A stretch of 64,000 nt of DNA from Sipunculus nudus. Its lineage: Eukaryota > Annelida > Sipuncula > Golfingiida > Sipunculidae. The notes beneath the pieces are model-generated. The model did no database searches, had not been told where the DNA came from, and saw only the letters and a list, made by a program, of their open reading frames with translations. Shown piece after piece: positions 12,153-25,014 of this stretch. A program made the position numbers and the translations under genes. The stretch's first letter is position 1, and the number at the start of each line of letters is the position of its first letter. The stretch covers positions 74,254,643 through 74,318,642 of the forward strand of contig CM049307.1 of the NCBI GenBank assembly GCA_026874595.1, given 5' to 3'.

Positions 12153-13164
12153 CTTTTTTTTTACAATGCTAGGAAACACACTCTGTTTTCATTTCAAATG
12201 CGCATGCTTACATTATATTTTTTGTTTTTCTCTAAAGTCTAAGGGCATCCATGTCTGCGCTAGAATCTTATTTTTTGTTTTATCTAAGCTTAAGTCAGAG
12301 GAAAAGTCGTAGGTGACAGATTTGCACTATAGATAGCTTGTCTCCTAATTACACCATATAGCACAATGCACCCAGAATCCAAGGTTGTACATACTTAGGA
12401 AGTTTAACTGTTTGGATGGAGTTGAGGGCGAGGGGGAAGCCTTATTTATGCCATACCGTGGCGATCCTTCGTCGTCCGGGAAACTAAAACCTTCCGTAAC
12501 GTCGTCTACGGTCTTGGTTCAACGAACTCGTACGTTTTCCCTTTTTTATCGTCGTGTATTCCTCGTCATCTGTCATACAAACATGCATCCGTACCTATTC
12601 ATTGGAGCTCCCTGGCCGTACATCGCTGACACTAGAACAGGTGTTGGGGATGCGCTTCGGCTGTGTACGACGACGTTACGGTTTTCCGTTGTTGGCCGTT
12701 ATTCCGCCGCCGTCTGATTGATTGGCGATGACATAATCACGGTCACATGACGAGGGTTTGTCTCATCACACTCGTATATGGAAGTTCCGTGGCTGGTTCC
12801 TCTATGATTAGAAGCTACTACACAGATGTACTGGTCACAGACGATATAGATAATTATCTTAACCACAGCAGAAGTCTGTCACTTACTTTTAACGATAAAT
12901 AAAAAAATTAAAAGACTTTCTGCTCCAAATAACCTGCCCTCTGCAATGTTTGTAAAATACACAAACATGGCATGGTAACAAGTTTATCAAAACACTTCCT
13001 ACAATTAATTTACTGTAAATCTCACTGACTGTAATAGACATTGTGTTTAGTTATATTCATGTAAGGAAATAGGCCAAAACATAAAAGAATAACACTTGGA
13101 TAATTTTATTTATTTTACATGGTCGTACAACTTACAGTAACTACTGCAAGGGACTATTCTTTGC
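12153..13164. other. Non-coding stretch
   Basis: A more GC-rich patch at 12410-12720 gives a 110-codon open frame with no recognisable domain. I see no gene. Confidence 0.35.
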
Positions 13165-13300
13165 TTGGATGGTGGCGTCCGGTAGTCTCTTGACTTGGAG
13201 GAAAGCCCAGGAAAACCACCAACTTGGACTGGTCACTACAACATACTTGCGGAGAGATTCGAGCGTTTTACCATGCACTCGACCGTCTAGGCCCCTTTCT
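13165..13300 (-). repeat. SINE-like fragment
   Basis: On the minus strand, GTGGTTTTCCTGGGCTTTCC followed by TCCAAGTC resembles the widespread GGTTTTCCCCGGG/TTTCCTCC central domain of metazoan SINEs. The upstream sequence GTCGAGTGCATGGTAAAACG is compatible with a degraded head. No clear tRNA boxes are seen. Confidence 0.4.
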
Positions 13301-13929
13301 GTATTTCTTCAAATATTCTAAAAAGGAATTGGGTATGGATAAAAACAGTTGAAAAAGTTGAAAGACCGCGAATCACTACCATTTATCAAGCAACAGTTCA
13401 AGGATGTGAATCGCTGCAACGTATCAAAGATGAACCGGAGGTAATCTCCATATTTGGTTGTTGTACTAGAGATTCAGCACCCTTAGTTACCCTTACTTAA
13501 TGGTGCCAATGTCGCTGAATTCGCATTTACACTGCCTCATATCGGTTGCGTTTCTTCTTAATCTTAATATAAGGGGTTCATATCGCCTCGGCCGCGGAGC
13601 GAGTCAGAAGGGTAAAGGAGAGGAATGATAGGTTTGTAAAATATAGTATTTCTGAAACTGTTTGCTTACTTCTGTACTCCAGTGGAAATAAACTTGTCGC
13701 GGACACGATCGGTGGTGCAAACATAAACATGGTGCACGCCACCTGGTTCTCTTATCGCGAAACTTTACAATAAAGATTGTTCGAGCCGTATCTTCTGTGT
13801 TTATTCTTTCACTTTTTTTTTGGGGGGGGGGAGCTGTCGCGTGAGCAAGATAAGACCTCTTATTATGCAGTCTTGTTATGGTAAACAGAAAATTTAAACC
13901 ATGTTTACTCCTACGCAAAATTTTAAAAT
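13301..13929. other. Non-coding stretch
   Basis: No gene is supported. The long open frame on the minus strand (13604-13993) runs into the MITE and a G/C run and has no domain. Confidence 0.4.
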
Positions 13930-14063
13930 CAGGGGCATCTATATAGGGGGATGGGGGTATATATCCCCACACACACACACTTTTCAGAGACAAAATTTAT
14001 ATATTGCAAATTAAATATAAATAATAAATAACCCCCACTCTGAAAGATCAATTGACGCCACTG
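13930..14063 (+). mobile_element. Short hAT-type MITE with G-rich ends
   Basis: A 134-bp element. The left end CAGGGGCATCTATATAGGGG and the inverted right end CAGTGGCGTCAATTGATC form an imperfect terminal repeat starting CAG, as in many hAT elements. Flanking octamers TTTAAAAT and TATAACAT match at 6 of 8 positions, consistent with a decayed 8-bp target duplication. The internal GGGGGATGGGGGTATATATC also occurs at 48654 onward. Confidence 0.55.
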
Positions 14064-16375
14064 TATAACATATAAAACAGGTGAACTGGAGACAGAAAGT
14101 CTTTGTGTTTGGATGGTTTTGTGTGTAAACTGATGTATTCAGCCAAAATTACCTGATAGCGTCGGATCGCTATTACAAATGTTTATGTAGTTATAAGCCT
14201 GCATTGTTCTATTTACCAGATTTTTTGTTTGAAAAGGGGCCCCTTAATGCGACCGTGGTCGCTGTCATTTGACGGAATCGGCCAACCAAACGTTAATTAA
14301 ATCAATTGAGGCACATTGTCAACAATCCTGTTGGGAAAGACCAACTTTGCTCTATGAATTATAGAAACAGTATACCAATAAAAATGTGGAACTATCAAGC
14401 CTTAGTACAGTTACTCATACGTGTAATTCCTTATTATAGTCATGTACCAATGCAATTAACGCATCCTAGCGAAATGATTAAAGTAGATGCATCATTAGTA
14501 ATGTCCAAATAAAAACCTAAGGCCGCCAGGAATTAGAATTGACTGGGTATGCATGTAATTTGAGATAAGATAATTGTGTTTACGAAACACACGATCATGT
14601 AAAACAATGAAATGGAATATCATGAGTTTTGATCCAAAAAAAATATAGAGCTATTAACCATTATTTTGTAATTCGGCGGTTGTGCGGATAATGCGAGATT
14701 AGATCGGTGCCAATGATACCAGCGCAGTCCAATAAAGGCAATTGAGATAGGAAGCAGAAATCTCCCAGTCATTAAATAAAACTGCTAACGAAACCAGCAG
14801 CATCTAAATTGACTGAGGCCATTAAGCATCATGAAAATATAGCAGAGCTTTATCTACTTATAAGTGTATATTTTCTTCCGTGGTATTTCCCCAAAATTAC
14901 TTTCGGGTAATTCTATGAAATTATTCAAATACTGTAGTGACATGAGCAGACGACGATGAACTATAGCATCATTATTAATATTTTAGTGAGTTTTGTATGA
15001 GAAAAAAAACTCCTTACGAATCATGTCCATGTAAGGTTTTGTAATTAAAACAGGTTAATATACTAAGGAAGGTCCCTCATGTGGATTACTCCCTAACCCG
15101 TTTTTGAATTCCTTTGCTCGGCCCATATTCCGCAATCTCTATACAGTACCGAACGCCAGTAGAATGCATGTAGATTTTACAGTATCAGTTATAATAACTA
15201 TTTGTACAATCCATGTAAATTAAGTAAAGTCTAAACTGAGAAAAAAACTCCTTTAATTGGTAATTCTAAATTACTTGCTTGGAAGCCACGCATTTTCATA
15301 AGACAACTTTGCTTGTGAAAAAAATTCGTAGGTGAACATTTAATTAAATGTCGAGTATAGCAATAGAAGAGGTGTACAGTATACGTCACAGGGGTTATTA
15401 ATTTTAACAAGCACAGGTATTATATTCAAGAAAATCTGCAAAAATACAAATTAACAGGATATGGATATACACTTCATTGTGTTGGTTTACGTTTAGCCTA
15501 GAATTATGACGCTTTTATATGTATATATATGTGTAATCTACCCAGCCAGAGGAAACAGATATATTTTTAGAAATAAATCAGAGAGCTTAGTTGGTGTATA
15601 AAACCGCCCTAATCTAATCCTAATCTCGAACTGATCCATGCAACAGGTGGCGCGATTCTGTAATTACAAAAATTTCATTTCTTTTTGTATTTGAGTAGTT
15701 CTCTGGCTCTTAATGCAATCAGCGCGTGCATATACTATAACAGTAGAAACTTAGCAACAGTCTTTTTACTTTTACCAGCAGGACGGTCCTTAGTCATGCC
15801 TCAAGAAAATATACCGTACATGACGGCAACCCCAGGTATTTATTTCACGGACATTAATGTCCATCATTATGACAACGAGCACGCTGCCCGGTAATTTTCT
15901 CTCACTTGAACACCAGTTTCATTTCAAATACGATAAATGACGCTGCAAGGGCACCCGTTGGATCAACGTGCGCAGTTTCTGACAGATGGCGCTGTGATAG
16001 ACCCTGCTCGAAGTAATATCACATTTCTCTGAATATATTGGGGAAATGTGGAAAATAGTCCCCATTAAGACATAACCCGGTATCGTTCCGGGCACTTCAA
16101 AACCAAACATGAAGAGTGATGTTTTTTTTGTTACAACGCTTGCGTTCAAATACTCTAATACAGGTAATATATATTTATATATGCGGTTGCGGAATACCAG
16201 TAGTGTAGTTAGGTAAAAAAAAGGTGCGGGTTTATATTCAACGACGATAACAATCTCATCCGACTTTACAATTTGCATTCCTGATTTGTTAGCCTGTTCA
16301 TTCTTATAACTTTTCTCGGCTTCCCTGGGAGCATACAACCTTTCAGCCAAATAAGGCGCTAGAGTGTATTTTTTC
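14064..16375. other. AT-rich non-coding stretch
   Basis: No gene or repeat recognised. The 14690-14830 interval is a possible conserved regulatory element. The 143-codon minus-strand frame at 15919-16350 has no domain signature. Confidence 0.35.
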
Positions 16376-16553
16376 TACTATTGCCTGCCGCCTATGACCA
16401 GTACCCATTCACTTGAGAGAGAGCGCACCCTTGTGTTAAAGACTTTGGCTAGGAGTCTTAGCGCAGACGGCGGTCAGAACCGGAAGCGAACCAATAAATT
16501 TGCAGTCACAAGTCCAGCCCCCTATCCATAACGCCACCACGCTCCACGTTTTC
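16376..16553 (-). repeat. tRNA-derived SINE, family D'
   Basis: On the minus strand a head with TGGCGTTATGGATAGGGG (A-box position), an anticodon-like GGACTTGTGACTG and GGTTCGCTTCC (B box) is followed by a body ending near GGGTACTGGTCATAGGCGG. Box order and spacing fit a tRNA-derived SINE. No second copy was noticed in the window. Confidence 0.6.
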
Positions 16554-17089
16554 ATGTTTAACCATGTGTTTTAACGCTAATATCGGATTTTCATGCAAAT
16601 GTACAATATAAACGGGGATATAACTGGAGAGCCATACATTCATGTAGCAGTCGTGCCAAAACCTTGTTGGAAATCAATCGTGGGTGGTACCGTCATTATA
16701 TGGGAGGAAGATGACAATCTGTGTGAGTAGCACGTCTGGCCTCTCCGTGAATAACCGGTGGTGTACCAGTATGTCAGACCTGGCTGGACGAGGCTGACAT
16801 CCCGGACACTTGCAATCTGCAAATATGAAAGGAAGGTGACCCACTGGCACATCGCGCAAGGACCATATGTAAGGTTAACCTCTCATTTCCGTCTATGGCT
16901 GCTCCGGTCATCCAGCACATAACGGTCAGTAGATAGTCGAGTAAATTCCATATTTGCAAGTATGTCGGCGACTCTGACTTGGAGGTATTTAAGGACAAAA
17001 TCCTTGATACAAGATCACATGGCCATGGTTTTACAACGTATTTGACTCACTGCGACACATGAGCGATCCCATTTTCTTCGTAACTATGG

Positions 17090-17136
<47 letters not shown>

Positions 17137-20100
17137 AGCATAATAAGATTCATTTAAAAACTAGGTAGTCGATAGACATCCTGGTATTTGTCTTGAAGGT
17201 TGACCGGCTGATTACAAATGATAAAGCAGCTGAATTGAGATACGTCAGTAATGTCAGCGGGCACCTTGCCAACCTATACCACATAGACATTCGGTTTTTG
17301 TTGTAAAAAACTCTGGGAAGGCCAAGTAACACGAAATGGATATTATAATATTCCCATATGGCGGTTTGAACATTCTTTTAAGATTAGTTATAATTTTTGC
17401 TGACCTCCATAAGAAATGGACGGTTACATGCATTTCTGGCACATGCACATTGGGTCGGGTTAACTAATCCCCACAAAACCAATGTTTTTGCGTTAAACCT
17501 ATACATTAACCGGGAATACCATCAAACTTTTTTACAAGAGTTTAATTAATTAATTCTTTTGCAATTAAGAAGGATCATTAATTGTCTCTAACTGTGAGGG
17601 AGGGTTTATATCAGGTGTCAATTTTACCACCCACAGATTGTTGACTGACTGGAAGCTATAACAGCTGTTTACGAAATAGAATATTTGATCAATTGTCTAG
17701 AACGTGTTTCTGGCTCAATAAACATTGAGAAGTGACGTAACGTGAGCCAGGAAGTGGAAGAGGTAAACACGGGTGTTTATCAAAACATTCCTTGGTGTTG
17801 TTTGGTAAAAGTAGGAGTAGTTGCCAACGAGAGAGTATTTAATAAATTAAACCAAAGTGCAGCCCGTTCAAGCCAGAAAACGTCAGCCGGAAAGCAAACC
17901 GTAATAGTTCACATGGTAAAGCTGTTTTCGCTTGCATCTATAGACACCATACCGTTATCTATATTGCAGTAAACATGTTTTTGTCATTATATTATTGACG
18001 TGCTATGCCATGTACCTGATAAAATGTCTGACTAGAAATCTGCATTCTAAAGAATGCAAGCCTCCGCCATGTGGGGGTCCCTATTGTGAGTGCTCCCCAA
18101 TAACATGTTTGCATCGACATATTCGGTCCATATTCCCAAGTTCCTTCGTACATATGTGACTGTCCGTTTGTCATTGACCCATTCTCGAAATGCAATGCAA
18201 ATTTCATATGATTTACGAGAACATTGCGAGCACTTGGAAAAACGGGGCCTACCAACGTTCTTCTGCAGCAAGCCACGTTAAAGCGTAGAAGAACGTGGTA
18301 ATAACCGTTTCAATGCCGTAACAGCAACGTCAATACCATGGGATGAACGTGCCACGAACGTCACGAGAACGCGGGCTTCAATTTCATCACGTTCATTCCC
18401 GACAATGCCACGTAGAAGGACGCGGTAAATGACACCTAAGCTTTTACCTGAAATTTAAGGTTGTGACTACAGGGGCTTCCCGGGCGATCTCTTAGCAGTT
18501 GTAGACCTGTAGTTATGAACGTCTTTTTCAATAAGATTTCATGTATAGACGGTCACTTTAAGGGGTTATTTGGTTTAATATATATACAGTGTATCTATGG
18601 CAACCACCTGTCCTGTGTACGTATGTCAATGTTTGTAAAGGTCAAATTTCCAGTGAATCAGCAGACAGACATTCTTTTATTAGAGTGTGTAAAGGAAAGA
18701 AACATGTAAACAACAGAACAGAGAAGAGATATAACGAAAATGACTAGAGAGTAGAGTACATCTTTAAAAAAACAATATTCAGTGCATACCATTGTAAGTT
18801 GTCCGTCAGGAGAAAAATCATTTGTGTAAGAATCTTCAGTAACAGCAGTATGTACAGTGTATCTGCCTTCTATTTTGTTCCCCCATAAGAAAGGTGCATT
18901 AACTCTCTTCTGGCTAGAATACAGCTAGGTATACGGCTTTTTCTAATGCCACATTTACGGATATGGCAACCTTAAAATTTGTATACTGTTGGGGGACTGA
19001 TTTCTCCAGTATCTCAAATATATCATGATGTCTAAAGCGGGAATCCCTAACGACAGCGTCAATAGAAACGGAAGAAACACAAAATAAAAACTATTGTTCG
19101 TATGTCATGTTGGTAACAATTTGCAATTAATAAAAATTACGTATGTTTAGACTGGCCCAGTCGGTAAGCTTATATATTGTATGATCTCCCATCTCGTGGA
19201 AAATAGATGATTAATCCTCGATCGTCATGCTCATCCACTTGGTACCGGTCAGCACAGAAGTTTCAGAATCAGTTACGTCTTTTATAGGATATGCGTTCGA
19301 TAGTTCCATGCACAAAGTAGGTTGCTGACATAAGAGCCCTGTTTTCAAACGTGTGATAACTAATCTATATGTGCAGATCATGTAATCTTTTTCATCTTAG
19401 TTGATGGAGCATTTTATTTCTGAGGGCTTCACACTTTCGATTATTTCCCATTCACGGATGTCGTGAAATTATTCGCTAACAAAAGAAAATCACGGTATAG
19501 CCACGATATTTTTACATAAAGGTGTTTTTCGTAGTTGAGAATAATGTGTCAAATTTTATAATAAGGCAGTAAAATTATACATTGATTCCGCTTTCACAAC
19601 CTATCAGATTTAAATTTTACATATTTTTTCTATGAATGGCCTTGTTTACAAAGGCAAACAGCTGTTCTCTATCACGAGTAAGACAGTGTTTTTGTTATAA
19701 ATAGCAAAGGGTTTTGTTGTTGAAAATCCAGTTATGCTATTTCCCGAACACAACTGGCAGTCATTGCACGAAATCTACACGTAAAAACTGCACGAAGTCT
19801 GGATAGCCGCTGAAATATTTACTCCACAAGTCACTGCTGGACATTTTTACTCGACATTAGTGCTTTCAGACAGCACTAAAACGAGCTCACTTAGCAAGCC
19901 GCAGTTTCGTAAGCAGATTGCAAAGCAGTTTCTTTCAGACATCTGTCATAAAACGAGAATCAGGGGTGTTCTTCAGAGCCATGTCGCTATGGAGGCGTCA
20001 GTGCCTCTTTAAAGTTAGATGAAGGTTGTTTAGGACAGATAAATGCGATCTAATGTTACCAATGGTTCTTCGAGTCATTTTTTATCACGATTATGTTCTC

Positions 20101-20279
20101 CATAGTATCTGTTCGTACCTTTTGCAGTGTTGGTGCGCTAAGGTCAATTCACTTATTTCAAACTTCGTGTCTTAATTGGCAGTCGATGTTCTTTTAAAAT
20201 TTGACTGAATACGTGTTGTTAAGTTATATGGTCTCACCGCCCAGTTGTTTGAGTCGGCCGACTCTACGATACTTCTCTA
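16554..20279. other. Non-coding stretch
   Basis: AT-rich and largely unique. It contains one (TA)n tract at 17093-17134 and a 10-bp inverted repeat at about 18254-18295. Overlapping open frames at 17992-18281 and 16640-16998 show no recognisable family, and none is called. Confidence 0.35.
17093..17134. repeat. (TA)n microsatellite
   Basis: Pure alternating TA. Confidence 0.9.
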
Positions 20280-20600
20280 TTGAATTTCGGACTGTGTGAA
20301 ATCAAATTTCGGTGAATCGGTTCCCACGAAGTTCTTACCCCCAAAATTGAAGAGTCTGATATGTCAAACTTCGCTGAATTTCTGAGGGTCCGTCGAGTTG
20401 AATATCGGGTAACCTGACAGCGGGACCGTAGGTCACGGATTTCAGGAGCCAGGAACTTTGACTCGTTGGCTGGAGGGAAGTATGACCACAAAATCGGAAC
20501 TGACTTAGTACCAAATCTAAAAAGTCGAATTTCGGGGAAAAAATTATACCGCTTCCCCGAATACCGGGCAGAAGGATCACGGTACAAGTGGAAAAGGCTG
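20280..20600 (+). repeat. Diverged direct duplication, unit 1
   Basis: Landmarks recur about 745-770 bp downstream in the same order: TTTCGGTGAATCGGTTCC matches TTTGGTGAACTGGTTCC, TGAATTTCTGAGG occurs in both, and CCCCGAATACCGGGC matches CCCCGAATATTGGC. The repeat is old and heavily diverged, with no coding content. Confidence 0.55.
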
Positions 20601-21044
20601 GTGGGATATTTTCAGTAGGCTTGTAGGATATTTTAAATTCTCTTTATAGATATCCCCCCCCCCTACACTATAAAAGGAATCACCCATTAATTCCGGTTAA
20701 ATACGGGCAGTTGGTCAGAGAGGGGGAATTATAACTTGTCTAGAAAGCAGGACTAGGTTGTAGACCTCACCCTATGGCTTAGTGAGTAGCTAAGGTCTCC
20801 GCGTATAAAGAGCTGGAGGAAGTTAAGCATCGGCGAAGTTGAGTAGCCCACAACCCTCCATAACTTTAGTATAGCCTACACCCCATGCACTGACAAGCAG
20901 TATACTTTTTTGGCATATAACTGATTCACAGATCCAAATTCAGATTGACCATTAGGCCATTCGGTGATGTTAAACTTAAATTCCTGTGTTGTTTTATTTT
21001 ATCCGTAGTAGGAAACCTAAACGCTGTCTATTCTGTACCGATCT

Positions 21045-21350
21045 CCTATATTTCGGTCGGTGGGAACTCAGACTTTGGTGAACTGGTTCCTACTAAACTC
21101 GGAACAACAAAAATAAGAATTTATGACATTGTCAGACAATGCCTGAATTTCTGAGGCCCCATTTAAAACACCTAACTTGGGGTTGCAAGGCGTATTGGTC
21201 GCTTGTACTAAAACCGTGGTGTGATCACCAAATAGGCACGTTCGAACGTGGTTCTAAACCGGGCCGACCCGCCGGACTTCTGAAAATGCTGCCGATTCCC
21301 CGAATATTGGCATGAGAGTAAGACAGGTACAAAACAGAACACACTAGCTT
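21045..21350 (+). repeat. Diverged direct duplication, unit 2
   Basis: Partner of the unit at 20280-20600. The roughly 445 bp between them does not match either unit and includes the short sequence GAAGTTAAGCATCGGCGAAG, which faintly recalls 5S rRNA. Confidence 0.55.
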
Positions 21351-23821
21351 TAGCTCTATAGATATTTACAAGGAAATCCCGCCTGATACTACCCTTCTCC
21401 GATATATATTTTTTCACAGTCCCCACTCTAACAGAGATAATAAAGAGAGACACATGTGTGACAGTTTGACCTCTGTGGAGCTTTACTGCCAGTAATAATT
21501 AAAAATGAACGGTAAAATGGTTTAAATAATAACAAATCTTTCGTATATTGCATTTGTGCAAAGGCCAAGTTACGAAACATAAATTCAGTCCAGGAAAATT
21601 ACATAAGCAAGTACGTTCAGTGCTTGAGAAACGAATTATACCTCATTTGGTCAATATCTGCAGTCGTCTAAAACAGCCATTCCAGCAAATAAAACAAGAA
21701 CAGATTTTCCTAACGACCACTTCTATATGTTTATAAAACCATTATCGTGACAGATTGGAAAATAACCAAGACAACAGCCAATAATATTGCATGGGTAGTT
21801 TTGAAATGAAATAATAAAAATACAATGTGATAGGATCTGGTAAAAGCATATTGTTCCATTGTCCATGAACCTTTAAAATAAACGCTGCCCAAGTTTGTTG
21901 TCATAGATATGAAAGACAGATTATAAAAAAAAGTAAAGGACAAACATATTGTCACAAAAGTTGAGTGGGGTAGTGTAAAGAGATCAGGCTTTCCCCAGGA
22001 ACCCCCCCCCCCCCCAGCAATGGTAATCTTAAATCGATTTAACCTTACCCCGCATAGTTTAGATAACCCCCTGGAGAACTGATACATGCTTAATGCTTTT
22101 ATGTCATAGTGTATTAATTAAAAAACACATTGATATTTCAGAACGTGAAAGATATGAGATTTCAAGCTGGAATCAAAATATGATTATTTATAGAAAGAAT
22201 CGCAAAATTTTAACTAAGTTGTTAATTATTGATTCTTACTCTTCCATGACGTCCAACCTTTTTAATTCCAGAAATAATATGCAATACTTTGTAAAAATAA
22301 GGGAATAGCCATGAAAAATAAATGTTTTGAGAAGGAAATTGTAGAAATCTTAAATTGATTTATAGTTACCCCCCCCCCCCTCGGATAATCTATAGAGGGG
22401 GTAATCTGAAATCACTACACCTTGGTATGTCGGCTTTATTGGTTTCATCCCTGGTTTTTCTATGACCCGGCTTTGTGTAGCTCTGAGACAGAATCGGAAA
22501 TATAATAACCGCCGTATTATCGGAGCTCCATGCTGCGTTTTCCTTACGGCCAACTAGATCACCCTATTACAGTGATAGACATTTAAAAAGGATCTCGTCC
22601 GGGCTTTTTCCTGCATTCCGGCAAGGCATTATTAGTATTTATAAGGTGGCGCTGGTCCAAATATTGAATTTTCCATTACCTTTATTGTTGACGGCCTGGT
22701 GAGGTTTAGAGGATTCTGCTTGATTTTGAATACCGTCAAGCTTCCAAAAGAGAAAGTCTGGCACATGGTAACTAGGGGCATCATTGCCGACCAGCCACGC
22801 GGGGAGACCCCTCTTCCGGTCGCGGTAACGGAGACTTCTGCCCTGGGGCATCTGCTGGTAGTCAAATAGAACCGCTGCCTTTTATGATTGTGTCTTCCGA
22901 CCATGTTAAATATTTTACAACGTCTCCTGTCAGTTTAACCAGTTTCCTGGAAAACCAAAATCTCTTTTTGGTTTCTGGATAGAGATACAAAATAAACAGG
23001 CAAACAGACACAAACCCAAAGAGACTTGACTTATACATGTAGTAAATTTATGACTGTGTTGTGAAAAAGCGCTTTGTTCCATCATTCTTCCATGCATGAC
23101 GAGATATGAAATTCTCCGTCTAGAACTTATTAATTGTTTTAATTCAGTAAGTTATGACGGAGCTTCATTGAACATCTTGGAGCCTCTCACTTAATTGCTT
23201 AATTACATGAAATAATGTGGGTACGTGCCTGTCTTCGTGTCGGTATGTTTTATTCCAGAGCCTGTAAAACATAATATGTATACGAAAGAGAAATTTGCGA
23301 TTCTCTCATTTTACACTCTCTGAAAAAATACTTTAAAAATATATACCGGTATCTGACCTTTTTTTACAGAAGTTTTTATCAGTTTTAATAAATGATGCCA
23401 CAGCTCTGTTATTCGTCAATCTGGATCTTCATCATGATCCATGTCTACATTATATCTGTGTGGTTTCTTCCCGGTAGACGGAAACATATCTAGGCTATTT
23501 ATACCATTTTAGGTAATTAAAAGTTCGAACATCTAGAGTGTTCTCATACTGATGTAACTAGGTCCTCATATTGTGATGGGGACATGTCTTTGCTGCCATA
23601 ACAACTGCTTGTTGGATTTAAATTATTGAGTGGTAACCATAAATGTAACAAAAAGAAAACGAATTAAAGCAACATTCAATGTGAACTTCGTTCATGTTTA
23701 AAAAAAATATCTTTTTAGTGTGCCCTTTTTATATTTTATTATCTCAGTTGCTAAAAATGTTTAAGCAAAATATTTCCTCCGAGAACGGAAAACTAACTAT
23801 AGATCCAGGTTGAGTGTGTCC

Positions 23822-23873
<52 letters not shown>

Positions 23874-24972
23874 ACGAACAAATATCACAATACAAAATGT
23901 CAGTCAGAAATAAGAGTATTCCTTTGCGTTCCTAGCAAACTTAATTTTAAGAATAAAATATAATAATGTCAGCTGACCATATTAATTGTTTCTTGAGCCG
24001 AGAAAGAGGAGTTTCCATTCAAAACATATAAAATAGGATGATGTCTTGTGTTAACGAAACACCATTATACTTAATAGTCGTATGTAGGCCAGGAATCAAT
24101 GAATGTATTTACTGAGTGTTGTGTTACGTTGGCTGACCCGGATTTTTTATCAGGATGGTGTCACTCGACGTGACGGTGGTTTTACCATATCCTTTAAGTC
24201 AATGTAAGGAACCATTCTCTCAATGAAATCAAAACACGGGATGAAATCAGATATATTTATACAATTTTTCCAGATATGCAGTCTTGTCCACATGGATTCA
24301 TTTGGTGAAACTCTATATGGTACATGGGGTGTTGCAAATTTATATCTTTGAACGTATATTATACTGAATATCTTGGTTTATTCTCTGTACTCAACACGAA
24401 AAAACTAGGACAAACTGCAATATGTAAACAAAAAAACACGGAAATTGATACACGTATAATCGACATATATCAATTATAAATATATCAAGTTCGATAACCT
24501 CTGCCAGCTGCATGTGGTGTGACTGTTAGTCTGTCTCTATGTTTGTCTCCGCCCTTCAAACATTTTCTGGACTCGGCTGGATGAAAAATTAGGTTTCATA
24601 GATGACTAAGATGTACATGTAGATTCACGATTTTTTGTCTTGTCTGTCTGTCTTGTTGTCAGCAATTATGACCTGTTACTGGTAGTGATATCCGGTGAAG
24701 GAAACTGGTAAGATAAGGACATTTCCTGGAAATAAGAAAAAGCTGGTTACCTTTGTGAAATCAAGAGGTATGTGTTTTATTAATTATATCTGTATTTAAA
24801 ACTTGAGCATATAAAAATGACAAGCATCATATAAAAATTTGAATATTACTTTATACAACACAATCTACATTTATATATTTTTCATTAGATGTGTATATTG
24901 ATGTTATATTGAATCGAGTTGTGTATACTTTATATGGAATGGAATTGATTTTCTTATCCTCATTGCGCATTT

Positions 24973-24975
<3 letters not shown>
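21351..24975. other. AT-rich non-coding stretch
   Basis: Contains C-runs near 22005-22017 and 22370-22380, a (TA)n tract at 23824-23871 and a homeodomain-motif-rich interval at 23090-23215. Open frames on the minus strand at 22632-22904 show no domain. Confidence 0.35.
23824..23871. repeat. (TA)n microsatellite
   Basis: Pure alternating TA. Confidence 0.9.

Positions 24976-25014
<39 letters not shown>

Noticed and set aside
9807-14063. A single 4.2-kb transposon bounded by CAGTGGCGTCAATT inverted ends
   Set aside because: The flanking octamers do not match, and the right end is better explained as the end of the 134-bp MITE starting at 13930.
15919-16350. 143-codon minus-strand open frame
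   Set aside because: The composition is atypical of a protein, with no domain, no codon pattern and no splice context.
17992-18281. Three overlapping open frames on both strands
   Set aside because: No domain, splice signals or family resemblance. The patch is simply poorer in stop codons. An inverted ACGTTCTTCT pair just downstream (18254-18295) was also noted, but its arms are too short to call.
20800-20860. 5S rRNA-like sequence GAAGTTAAGCATCGG
   Set aside because: Only about a dozen bases match the 5S A-box region. No C box follows and the flanks do not fold as 5S.
22632-22904. Minus-strand open frames of 70-90 codons
   Set aside because: No recognisable motif, and two frames are open at once, which suggests base composition rather than coding.
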